Source: Clostridia bacterium (GTDB lineage Bacteria; Bacillota_A; Clostridia; Oscillospirales; CAG-272). Taken from it: a stretch of 6,025 nucleotides of DNA. The stretch is from the NCBI GenBank assembly GCA_017552165.1, contig JAFZCF010000053.1:1-6025 (forward strand), written 5' to 3'. Shown here one piece after another: positions 1 through 5,991 of this stretch. The position numbers and the translations under genes were made by a program. The notes under the pieces were generated by a model. It was not told where the DNA came from. It saw only the letters and a program-made list of their open reading frames with translations, and made no database searches. The stretch's first letter is position 1, and each line of letters starts with the position of its first letter.

Positions 1-1011
1 GTTCTCCCGAACGTCGATCTCTCCGCCCCGTGGTGGAATACCCAGGGAAACAGCACCTTCAAAATCAGGGATATCCAGTTCGCCGCGACGGGCGATTTCA
101 GTCTTTCACACTACAACAAGATCTACTGTTTCATATACAACAAGGATCTTTACGCCAACGTTGATACCGGGTACGATCTTTACGAACTGGTGAGAAAACA
201 CGACTGGACGATTGAACGTCTCTATGAGATCGCCAGGCCGTTCAATCAGAATCTTGACGGCGACATAAATACCGTTTCCGACGACGACGGACACGGGATA
301 GTCGCGACGTCAAAGGTCCTTTTCTCGCTGCTGCTCAACGGCTCGGGCGTCAAGATCATCCAGAGCGATAAAAACGGCGACCCGTATTTCGCGCTCGACG
401 GAAGGCGCCAGACCGACGTCCTGCAGAGGATAGTCGAGGTGAATATCGGCGACGGCGGATATTTCCGCAACGTAGAGCAGGCAAACGGTGCGCTGGAGCT
501 CGGCACGTACGCAAAGGGCAACACCCTCTTCTACGCCTGCATACTGAGCGGCGTCGGCAGCACCCCGGATTATAATTTTGAGACCGGCTTCATGCCCGCT
601 CCCCTCTACGACTCGACGCAGGAAAACTATCACTCCGTTTCCATAGGCGGCAACGTGATGGTAGTCCCCGCGACCCTCGAAAAGAGCCGCAGGGAAGACG
701 TCTCGACGCTGCTTGAATATATGTCCTATCTGTCGCGCGACACCGTCGTGAAGGAATACGTTCAGACGTATCTCAAGACGAGACTTGCCGACGAGAACGA
801 CGCCGAGATGATACAACTCATGTTCGACACCGTCGATTACGATCTCGCGAACAACCTTTTCGCAAAGGGCGCGAGACTCGCGGTAAACGCGAACGTTTTC
901 CATCCGCTCGTCACGAGTTTCGCTTCTATCCTCGAGGGTATAAAGACGGATCTCGAGAACACAATCGGGACAACTCTCGAAAACATCGATAAAATAACGG
1001 AAAACAAGTGA
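1..1011 (+). CDS. ABC transporter extracellular solute-binding protein, C-terminal part (5' end outside window)
   Basis: The frame is open from base 1 to the TGA at 1009-1011, giving 336 visible residues. The signal peptide, lipobox and start lie upstream of the window, so an ATG further inside should not be taken as the start. The protein resembles clostridial family 1/8 solute-binding lipoproteins, usually 450-550 residues. Visible hallmarks are a PWWN motif near visible residues 10-13, a YNKDLY segment, a following DLYELVRKHDWTIERLYEIA stretch (the usual 'plan the next domain' region of these proteins), an FMPAPLYD..QENYH segment and a late LADENDAEMIQLMFDT-like helix. Such proteins capture a solute, often a sugar, outside the membrane and hand it to an ABC permease. 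No permease or ATPase gene is visible here, so the substrate cannot be assigned. The family call is fairly secure; the substrate is unknown. No convincing intrinsic terminator follows, and the next gene has its own promoter. Confidence 0.82.
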   Translation, partial: VLPNVDLSAPWWNTQGNSTFKIRDIQFAATGDFSLSHYNKIYCFIYNKDLYANVDTGYDLYELVRKHDWTIERLYEIARPFNQNLDGDINTVSDDDGHGIVATSKVLFSLLLNGSGVKIIQSDKNGDPYFALDGRRQTDVLQRIVEVNIGDGGYFRNVEQANGALELGTYAKGNTLFYACILSGVGSTPDYNFETGFMPAPLYDSTQENYHSVSIGGNVMVVPATLEKSRREDVSTLLEYMSYLSRDTVVKEYVQTYLKTRLADENDAEMIQLMFDTVDYDLANNLFAKGARLAVNANVFHPLVTSFASILEGIKTDLENTIGTTLENIDKITENK

Positions 1012-1091
1012 CCGATCTCCGCAATTGAGGGCAGCGCTCCCGTTGCCTTACGCCGCCGCAAGTTTTATTGCCGCGGGACGGGCAAAAAAGA

Positions 1092-1120
1092 TTGACATGC
1101 CGCCCTCTCCGTGTTAAAAT
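1092..1120 (+). promoter_or_regulatory. Sigma-A-type promoter of the aquaporin gene
   Basis: A perfect -35 box TTGACA (1092-1097) and a -10 box TAAAAT (1115-1120) are separated by 17 bp, the optimal spacing. Transcription would start near 1127, giving a leader of about 40 nt before the aquaporin ATG at 1170. No operator-like repeat overlaps the boxes, so basal expression is probably substantial. Confidence 0.85.
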
Positions 1121-1130
1121 ATAAGCAACG

Positions 1131-1148
1131 GGCGGCGGGAAAGCCGCC
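1131..1148 (+). promoter_or_regulatory. GC-rich hairpin near the 5' end of the aquaporin mRNA
   Basis: GGCGGC (1131-1136) pairs with GCCGCC (1143-1148) around a GGGAAA loop. With the predicted start near 1127 this stem would sit within a few bases of the mRNA 5' end, a position known in other bacterial mRNAs to protect against decay. It leaves the Shine-Dalgarno AAGGAG (1158-1163, 6 nt before the ATG) free. A similar hairpin lies upstream of the SD of the gene at 3917. The pairing is directly visible; its function is inferred. Confidence 0.5.
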
Positions 1149-1169
1149 GAAACGGAAAAGGAGAATGAT

Positions 1170-1832
1170 ATGAAATCATTTAAAAAGTATCTGGCGGAGT
1201 TTATCGGCACTTTTGTTCTTGTGCTGTTCGCCTGCGGAGCGGCTGTAGTCACGCAGTGCTCCACGTCAAATTTTGCCGGCTACCTTTTGACGGCGCTCGC
1301 GTTCGGGCTTGTCATCGTCGCGATGGCATATTCGATAGGCAACGTCTCGGGCTGCCACATCAATCCGGCGGTCAGTCTCGCGATGCTTATAAGCAAGAAG
1401 CTCTCGCTTGTTGACTTCGTCGGTTACGTCATCGCGCAGTTCGCCGGCGCCACGGCGGGCGCGGCGCTGCTCTGGGGACTTCTCGGGAGCAACGAAAATC
1501 TCGGGCAGAACGGCCTTTACAACGGGAACGTATGGCTCTCGCTGCTCGTTGAGGTCGTGCTCACCTTCGTCTTCGTCCTCGCAATCCTCGGCGTGACGTC
1601 AAAGACAGAGAACAGCGCGGTCGCCGGGATCGTTATCGGCCTCACCCTGACGCTCGTTCACATCTTCGGCATTTATTTCACCGGCACGTCGGTCAACCCG
1701 GCGCGCAGCTTCGGCCCCGCGCTCTTTGCCGGCGGCGAGGCGCTCGCGAACGTGTGGGTATTCATCGTCGCTCCCCTCTGCGGAGGCGCGCTCGCGGCGG
1801 TATGCCACAAACTGCTTTCTGACAAGAAATAA
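1170..1832 (+). CDS. Aquaporin, AqpZ-type water channel (MIP family)
   Basis: This 220-residue integral membrane protein is close to the usual length of bacterial aquaporins. It has the MIP inverted-repeat fold: six membrane helices (about residues 9-29, 35-57, 80-103, 121-142, 151-170, 193-215) and two half-helices carrying NPA motifs at 65-67 and 176-178. The residues expected at the aromatic/arginine filter of E. coli AqpZ are all present: Phe45, His164, Thr173 and Arg179. Ser180 follows that Arg, where glycerol facilitators carry Asp. The protein should therefore pass water rather than glycerol. The ATG at 1170 is chosen because AAGGAG lies 6 nt upstream and the AEFIGTF start of helix 1 follows at once. 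It is a single-gene unit with its own promoter and a strong terminator. An osmotic role is likely from the family; the physiological trigger is unknown. Confidence 0.93.
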   Translation: MKSFKKYLAEFIGTFVLVLFACGAAVVTQCSTSNFAGYLLTALAFGLVIVAMAYSIGNVSGCHINPAVSLAMLISKKLSLVDFVGYVIAQFAGATAGAALLWGLLGSNENLGQNGLYNGNVWLSLLVEVVLTFVFVLAILGVTSKTENSAVAGIVIGLTLTLVHIFGIYFTGTSVNPARSFGPALFAGGEALANVWVFIVAPLCGGALAAVCHKLLSDKK

Positions 1833-1846
1833 TCATATTAAACCCG

Positions 1847-1875
1847 AAAAACGGCGTGATTTTCACGCTGTTTTT
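1847..1875 (+). terminator. Intrinsic terminator of the aquaporin gene
   Basis: A 12-bp stem pairs 1847-1858 (AAAAACGGCGTG) with 1864-1875 (CACGCTGTTTTT) around the 5-nt loop ATTTT, with a single G-U pair. The 3' arm ends in five T's followed by CATTATT. It begins 14 nt after the aquaporin stop. The A-tract on the 5' side means it could also act on leftward transcripts. It separates the aquaporin from the channel operon. Confidence 0.92.
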
Positions 1876-1904
1876 CATTATTCGGACGCAAATCGCCTCT
1901 TTTC

Positions 1905-1934
1905 TTGACACATACGCCCGGGATATGGTATAAT
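1905..1934 (+). promoter_or_regulatory. Consensus extended -10 promoter of the channel operon
   Basis: TTGACA (1905-1910) and TATAAT (1929-1934) both match the sigma-A consensus exactly, with an 18-bp spacer. A TGG immediately before the -10 (1926-1928) provides the extended -10 TGn element. Transcription would start near 1941, giving a leader of about 80 nt. Such a strong promoter suggests that control may act after initiation, which fits the unusual leader downstream. Confidence 0.93.
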
Positions 1935-1972
1935 ACGAAAAATCTGATTTATTTACAGTATAAACTGCTGAT

Positions 1973-2020
1973 AAGGAGGTCACCGGCAGATCCGCGCAGA
2001 CGCGCTCTGCCGACACGCTC
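1973..2020 (+). promoter_or_regulatory. Remote Shine-Dalgarno with intervening hairpin (possible structure-bridged RBS)
   Basis: AAGGAGGT (1973-1980) is an almost perfect Shine-Dalgarno, but the next ATG is at 2021, 40 nt away. No ATG, GTG or TTG lies between them in any frame, and no purine-rich SD lies close to 2021. The gap folds into a hairpin. CGGCAGA (1984-1990) pairs with TCTGCCG (2006-2012); after a 3-nt bulge (1991-1993), GCGC (1994-1997) pairs with GCGC (2002-2005) around the loop AGAC. When folded, only 3 nt before and 8 nt after the stem separate SD and start, about 11 nt in all. Phage T4 genes 25 and 38 are known cases of this arrangement. The pairing is seen; the translational effect is inferred. 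Confidence 0.68.
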
Positions 2021-3862
2021 ATGGAAAAGAAAAAGAAAGGCCCGCTTCGCGACCGAATGAGATACTGGTTTGACAACCGCATCTCAAAGAGCTCACTCGG
2101 GCTTATCCGGGCCCTCATAATCGCATCTCTGATCCTCGCGCTCGCCGTCGCCGCCCTCATCATCCTTTTCGGGTTCAACGACGAGGGAGAGGTCGCCTCG
2201 GTTTTCTGGGACAGTATCGCGACGGTCATAAACGCCTGGATGCCGTCATACGAGGACGGGAGCATCGGATATCTTATCCTCATGTCCGTGACCGCCGTGG
2301 CCGGGCTGCTCTTTACGAGCGTCCTCATCGGTATCGTCACGAGCGCCATTGAGGAGAAGATAATCGAGCTGAAAAAAGGCAATTCGCTTGTGCTCGAGAG
2401 CGGCCATATCGTGATGCTCGGCTTTGATCCCGGTGAGTACACGCTTCTCAGTCAGCTTATTCTCGCTGCGGAGGACAAGCCCTGCCGGATCGTCATAGCC
2501 GAGGACATGGACAGGGAAGAGATGGAGCAGCACATAAAAGAGAACTTAGTCCTCCCTAAAAACGTGAAAATAATATGCAGGACGGCCGACATAACGTCAC
2601 CGCAGTCGATCGCAAAGTGCTCGATAGAAACGGCGCGGATGGTGATCGTGAATCCCGGAGACGACCTGACGGTCACAAAGGCCGTGCTCGCCGTCGTCGC
2701 GCTTCTTAAAGAAAAGAAAGCGGACGGCGTTCCGATAAACGCGATACTGTCTCAGGGGGATTACCGTCTCCCCGAATCGCTTGTAAAGGCGCACAACATA
2801 TCGATATTCAGGACGCACGACGTCATGGCCAAGATAATCGCCCACTCGTGCACTCAGATAGGTCTCTGCGAGACCTTCCGCGAGGCGTTCAATTTCGAGG
2901 GGTCGGAGTTCTATCTCGCCGACATTCCCGAGGCGGCGGGCGAGACCTTCGGCGAGGTCTCGGTGCGCCTTAATCACGGCGTCGCCGTCGGCATCAGCCG
3001 CGACGGTGACGTGACGCTCAATCCCGCCGCGGACGAGGTGATCCGCCAGAGCGACAGGATACTCGTTTTCTCAACGGACAGCGACGACATGAAGCTCGAG
3101 CCGCCGCGCGATATATCCCCGGAATCCGACGCTCCCCTGCCTGACGCCGATAGCGGCCCCGGAATGGAGGTCATGATCATAGGCAGGAACGAGTCGCTCC
3201 CGACAGTCCTGCGCGAATTGCCGTCGAACGTCACGAAAGCGGTGCTGGTAGGCCCGGAGCCGCCGGAGGAAGAAAAGCAAAAAGACGCCGGCGCAGCCGC
3301 CGGCCGCGGGCTCGAGCTGGTTTATTCCGGTCTCGATCCTGAAGACGGTGATGACGCCGCCGAAATCGCAAAAGAGGCGGAGCACATCGTGATACTCTGC
3401 GACCACGAGCTGCCGGAGGACGAGGCGGATATGAAGACGGCGTTCCTGCTGATGAACTTCCGCGAGCTGAGGACGATATACGGTCTGTCCTTCAACATCA
3501 CGGTGGAGATGCAGAAGGAATCCAACCAGAAGCTCGTCGGTATCGGAAGCGAGACCGACTTCCTCGTCACGTCGAGCATGGGCTCGACGATCCTCGCCCA
3601 GCTTTCGGAAAATCCCGAGCTCCTCGGGGTGTTCCGCGAGATTTTGTCGAACGAGGGCAACGAGTTCTATCTGAAAAACGCCGGCTCGGCCGGTCTCTGC
3701 GGGACGTCGTCGGTACGTGATCTCCGCCGCCGCATGACGGCGGGCGGGTTCGTGTTGCTCGGCTTCCTGAACGCCGAGCGCGTGAGCAGATTCCTGCTCG
3801 AGCCCGACGAGGAGATAACCCTCACCCCGGACGACGATCTCATAGTCATAGGCGCGGACTGA
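2021..3862 (+). CDS. CASTOR/POLLUX-like putative ion channel with two RCK modules (first paralog)
   Basis: This 613-residue protein has the architecture of bacterial CASTOR/POLLUX-related channels. A basic N-terminus contains the family-typical RYWFDN (14-19). TM1 spans about 29-50, a pore-loop-like region about 61-80 (W63, PSYEDG 75-80), and TM2 about 84-106. RCK module 1 starts near 128, with a degenerate dinucleotide-binding loop (LGFDPGEY, 133-140) and the conserved VIAEDMDREEME segment (158-169). It ends in a TrkA-C-like part from EFYL (296-299). A Pro/Asp/Glu-rich linker (about 360-381) leads to RCK module 2 (382-613), with EM at 496-497, TDFLVTS (512-518) and a second EFYL (548-551). 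The RCK parts should be cytosolic and ligand-sensing. No TVGYG potassium filter and no plant ADAGNHA filter is present, so ion selectivity cannot be read. ATG 2021 is preferred over the in-frame ATG at 2057: neither has a near SD, but 2021 matches the N-terminus of the paralog at 3917. The two genes probably form one operon. Family call strong; ion and ligand unknown. Confidence 0.87.
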   Translation: MEKKKKGPLRDRMRYWFDNRISKSSLGLIRALIIASLILALAVAALIILFGFNDEGEVASVFWDSIATVINAWMPSYEDGSIGYLILMSVTAVAGLLFTSVLIGIVTSAIEEKIIELKKGNSLVLESGHIVMLGFDPGEYTLLSQLILAAEDKPCRIVIAEDMDREEMEQHIKENLVLPKNVKIICRTADITSPQSIAKCSIETARMVIVNPGDDLTVTKAVLAVVALLKEKKADGVPINAILSQGDYRLPESLVKAHNISIFRTHDVMAKIIAHSCTQIGLCETFREAFNFEGSEFYLADIPEAAGETFGEVSVRLNHGVAVGISRDGDVTLNPAADEVIRQSDRILVFSTDSDDMKLEPPRDISPESDAPLPDADSGPGMEVMIIGRNESLPTVLRELPSNVTKAVLVGPEPPEEEKQKDAGAAAGRGLELVYSGLDPEDGDDAAEIAKEAEHIVILCDHELPEDEADMKTAFLLMNFRELRTIYGLSFNITVEMQKESNQKLVGIGSETDFLVTSSMGSTILAQLSENPELLGVFREILSNEGNEFYLKNAGSAGLCGTSSVRDLRRRMTAGGFVLLGFLNAERVSRFLLEPDEEITLTPDDDLIVIGAD

Positions 3863-3883
3863 CGTCCCGAAACAGTTGATTTC

Positions 3884-3901
3884 CGGGCGGAAAGCCGCCC
3901 G
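3884..3901 (+). promoter_or_regulatory. Hairpin in the channel-operon intergenic gap, next to the second gene's SD
   Basis: CGGGCGG (3884-3890) pairs with CCGCCCG (3895-3901) around an AAAG loop: a 7-bp, almost pure GC stem ending 2 nt before the Shine-Dalgarno AAAGGAG (3904-3910). No T-tract follows, so it is not an intrinsic terminator. No promoter is visible in the 54-nt gap. The stem could mark a processing or stability site, or tune translation of the second gene. An alternative weaker pairing, 3866-3872 with 3880-3887 (one bulge), competes for the same G's. Confidence 0.5.
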
Positions 3902-3916
3902 TCAAAGGAGAAAAAT

Positions 3917-5734
3917 ATGAGCAAAACTCCGATAGGAAAAAAGATCCGTTACTGGCTGGACAGGCGCATGGCGAAGGGAACGGCGAGCATGGTCAAGCTC
4001 CTTCTGCTCGCCGTGCTGTTTATGGTCGTGCTCGTCACGGTCCTCGTGATAGTATTCAAGCTCAACGGGTCTGATAAAAACCCGATAGCCCTTTTGTGGG
4101 ACAATATGCGCTCTGCGATGTCGTCGTCGTTCCCGGCGTCGGACTCGGGGCCGCTCCTCTATATCATTCTTTACACCCTCATCGGGCTGACCGGAATGAT
4201 CTTCACCGGTATGCTTATCGGTATCTTTTCGACCTCAATGCGCGGCAAGATCCTTGCCCTTCAGAAGGACAATCCAGAGGTAATCGAAGAGAATCACACC
4301 GTGATCCTCGGCTTCCGTCGCGGAGAATACGCCCTGCTCGACCAGATGATGCAGGCGGCGGGCGGCGAAAAGCGCACGATCGTCATCGTTGAAAACGTAG
4401 AGCGCCAGGATATGGAGCAGATGATCCGCACGAACATCCGCATCCCGAAAAAGATACGCATGATAGTGATAAAGGCGGACACGACGAGCGCCGCCGGCCT
4501 CGTGTGCTGTACCATACCGAGGTGCTCGACGGTCGTCATCAACACGCGTGACAAGGGGCGCACGGTAAAGACCCTCCTCGCCGTCGAAAAACTGCTCGCC
4601 GGCGCCGAGCGGCGGCCGCGCATAGTGACTGCGGTGGACACCGACGAGTCGCTTTTCCCCGACGAGCTGCTCCGCAGCCGTCAGGTCTCGATGCTTCATT
4701 CCGGTAATATAGCGGCGAGGATAGTCGCTCACGCGGCGACTCAGCCGGGCATTTTCGACGCGTTCATGGATATGCTCGACTTCGAGAATTACGAGTTCTA
4801 TTTCGAGGACAGACCCGAGTGGAGCGGGCTTCCCTTCGGCAAGGCGGTCATAAACGCCGAGAACGGGGTCGTCGTCGGGCTTTACCGCGGCGACGACGTT
4901 CTGCTGAATCCCCCGGCCGGGACGATAATTGAGCGCGGCGACCTTATGGTCGTGTTCGAGGAAAACCCGGGCGACCTCAGATTTATCGAGAACGCCGCCG
5001 AAATGCCCGAGGCAAAAACGCCTCCCGCCGCCGAGAAGATACCCGAGGTCGTTATTTTCGGCGTCAACTCGGCGATCTGCACGGTCATCAAAGAACTGCC
5101 GGACAATATCGAACGTATAAGGTTCATAGGCATCCGCCAGAGCGAGTACGCGGCGGGCGTTTCGGACAAGATATCCGTGTCGTCCGAGCTTATCCCCGAT
5201 TACCGTGACTCCGAATCCGTCGGGATCCTCGCCGAGATGGTTCGCGCCGCCTCCCACGTCGTGATCCTTTCCGACAGAGGGAAGAACGAGGAGGCCGCCG
5301 ACACCGAGACTATGATACGCATAATCCGCCTCCGCAACATCAAAAAGAAATACGGTCTCGACTTCTCCATAACGGCGGAAATGCGCTGTGAGAACAACCG
5401 CAGACTTATAGTCCGCGACGTCACCGACGACTTCATCGTGGCGTCAGACCTTTCGTCAATGATGCTCGCGCAGGTGACGGAGGATACGAGGCGTCTGCCC
5501 CTCTTCAGGGAGCTTCTCGACGAAAACGGATCGGAGCTTTACCTCAAGCCCGCGTCCGCCCTTGAGCTCGGCGGGATGGAGATCAGCGTCAGTGATCTGC
5601 GGAGCAGAGTCTATGCGTACGGCTATATTCTTCTCGGGCTCAGGACCGACGCCGATCCGTTCATGGTACTTGACGACCACAAGGACGTCACCCTCGGCGC
5701 GTCCGACCGTCTTATACTCCTTGGAAAGGAATGA
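3917..5734 (+). CDS. CASTOR/POLLUX-like putative ion channel with two RCK modules (second paralog)
   Basis: This 605-residue protein is a diverged paralog of its upstream neighbour and aligns with it end to end. It shows the family N-terminus IRYWLDRRMAKGT (10-22), TM1 about 25-47, a pore-loop-like region about 57-79 (W61, PASDSG 73-78) and TM2 about 81-104. RCK module 1 begins at 127 (HTVILGFRRGEY), has VIVENVERQDME (156-167) and ends in an EFYF-led TrkA-C-like part from 293. A linker of about 25 residues leads to RCK module 2 from 377, with DDFIVAS (504-510) and ELYL (540-543). Three cysteines (197, 198, 203) cluster in module 1; the paralog has Cys200 close to the first two. The start is secure: AAAGGAG lies 6 nt upstream of the ATG. 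With a 54-nt gap and no promoter between them, the pair is probably co-transcribed and the proteins may co-assemble. Ion selectivity and gating ligand are unknown. Automatic annotation might call it a TrkA-domain or NAD-binding protein. Confidence 0.87.
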   Translation: MSKTPIGKKIRYWLDRRMAKGTASMVKLLLLAVLFMVVLVTVLVIVFKLNGSDKNPIALLWDNMRSAMSSSFPASDSGPLLYIILYTLIGLTGMIFTGMLIGIFSTSMRGKILALQKDNPEVIEENHTVILGFRRGEYALLDQMMQAAGGEKRTIVIVENVERQDMEQMIRTNIRIPKKIRMIVIKADTTSAAGLVCCTIPRCSTVVINTRDKGRTVKTLLAVEKLLAGAERRPRIVTAVDTDESLFPDELLRSRQVSMLHSGNIAARIVAHAATQPGIFDAFMDMLDFENYEFYFEDRPEWSGLPFGKAVINAENGVVVGLYRGDDVLLNPPAGTIIERGDLMVVFEENPGDLRFIENAAEMPEAKTPPAAEKIPEVVIFGVNSAICTVIKELPDNIERIRFIGIRQSEYAAGVSDKISVSSELIPDYRDSESVGILAEMVRAASHVVILSDRGKNEEAADTETMIRIIRLRNIKKKYGLDFSITAEMRCENNRRLIVRDVTDDFIVASDLSSMMLAQVTEDTRRLPLFRELLDENGSELYLKPASALELGGMEISVSDLRSRVYAYGYILLGLRTDADPFMVLDDHKDVTLGASDRLILLGKE

Positions 5735-5780
5735 AGCGCGACGGCGTGACCTTTTGATCGATTTCGCCTATACGCGAAAA

Positions 5781-5812
5781 AAAGGCGGCACGGTTATCGT
5801 CGTGCCGCTTTT
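5781..5812 (+). terminator. Intrinsic terminator of the channel operon, possibly bidirectional
   Basis: GCGGCACG (5785-5792) pairs exactly with CGTGCCGC (5801-5808). The stem extends through a G-U and three A-T pairs to 5781 and 5812, with an 8-nt loop. The + strand 3' arm ends in only four T's, whereas the - strand reads into seven T's (complement of 5777-5783). It should stop the rightward operon transcript and may stop leftward transcription even better. A separate 6-bp stem, TTTCGC (5762-5767) with GCGAAA (5774-5779), lies immediately before it. Confidence 0.88.
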
Positions 5813-5906
5813 GCATTATATTCGGGATGACCCGTTAACAAAGCTGACTGTTCATTGATCATTGAGAAAAAATATCCTAATACACGACTTGTTTCGTCTC
5901 ATTTAT

Positions 5907-5939
5907 GACAACTTTCAAAAAATGAAGTCAAAAGTTGTC
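5907..5939. repeat. Perfect 9-bp inverted repeat in an AT-rich gap
   Basis: GACAACTTT (5907-5915) and AAAGTTGTC (5931-5939) are exact inverse complements separated by 15 bp of A-rich sequence. The spacing puts the arm centres 24 bp apart. It lacks a T-tract directly after either arm, so it is not a standard terminator. It could be a regulator's operator, an RNA stem or the remnant of a mobile element end. I do not recognise the motif. Confidence 0.55.
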
Positions 5940-5956
5940 CGGTTTTGGCCTTCTTT

Positions 5957-5991
5957 TCCGTCTTATATACAGAGGCCGCCTCAAAGACGGA
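5957..5991. repeat. Imperfect hairpin with an 8-bp outer stem
   Basis: TCCGTCTT (5957-5964) pairs exactly with AAGACGGA (5984-5991). Inside, GAGG (5972-5975) can pair with CCTC (5979-5982) around a 3-nt loop, leaving an asymmetric internal loop of 7 nt against 1 nt. No T-tract follows. It lies upstream of the terminal TTGACA, so if that is a real -35 box this hairpin precedes the next gene's promoter and is not part of its leader. Confidence 0.45.

Noticed and set aside
310..903. A 197-codon - strand open frame opposite the solute-binding protein gene
   Set aside because: The + strand frame has clear solute-binding-protein motifs throughout; the antisense frame shows no family features.
1028..1049. 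Stem after the solute-binding protein gene as its terminator (1028-1035 with 1042-1049)
   Set aside because: The stem contains two G-U pairs and is followed by only TTA, with no T-tract, so intrinsic termination is not supported.
2057..2059. The in-frame ATG at 2057 as the start of the first channel gene
   Set aside because: It has no SD of its own and would remove the basic N-terminal residues that align with the start of the paralog at 3917.
3884..3901. The GC-rich stem between the channel genes as an intrinsic terminator
   Set aside because: It is followed by GTCAAAGGAG, with no T-tract, and overlaps the approach to the second gene's SD.
4235..5257. A 340-codon open frame on the - strand inside the second channel gene
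   Set aside because: It lies wholly antisense to a well-supported gene, has no recognisable domain or SD, and its composition is the mirror image of GC-biased codons on the + strand.
5855..5883. TTGATC-17-TAATAC as a + strand promoter
   Set aside because: Both boxes match the consensus poorly compared with the two near-perfect promoters in this window, and no gene follows within it.
5852..5902. A 16-codon - strand open frame starting at 5902
   Set aside because: No SD precedes it and its length is what chance would give in AT-rich DNA.
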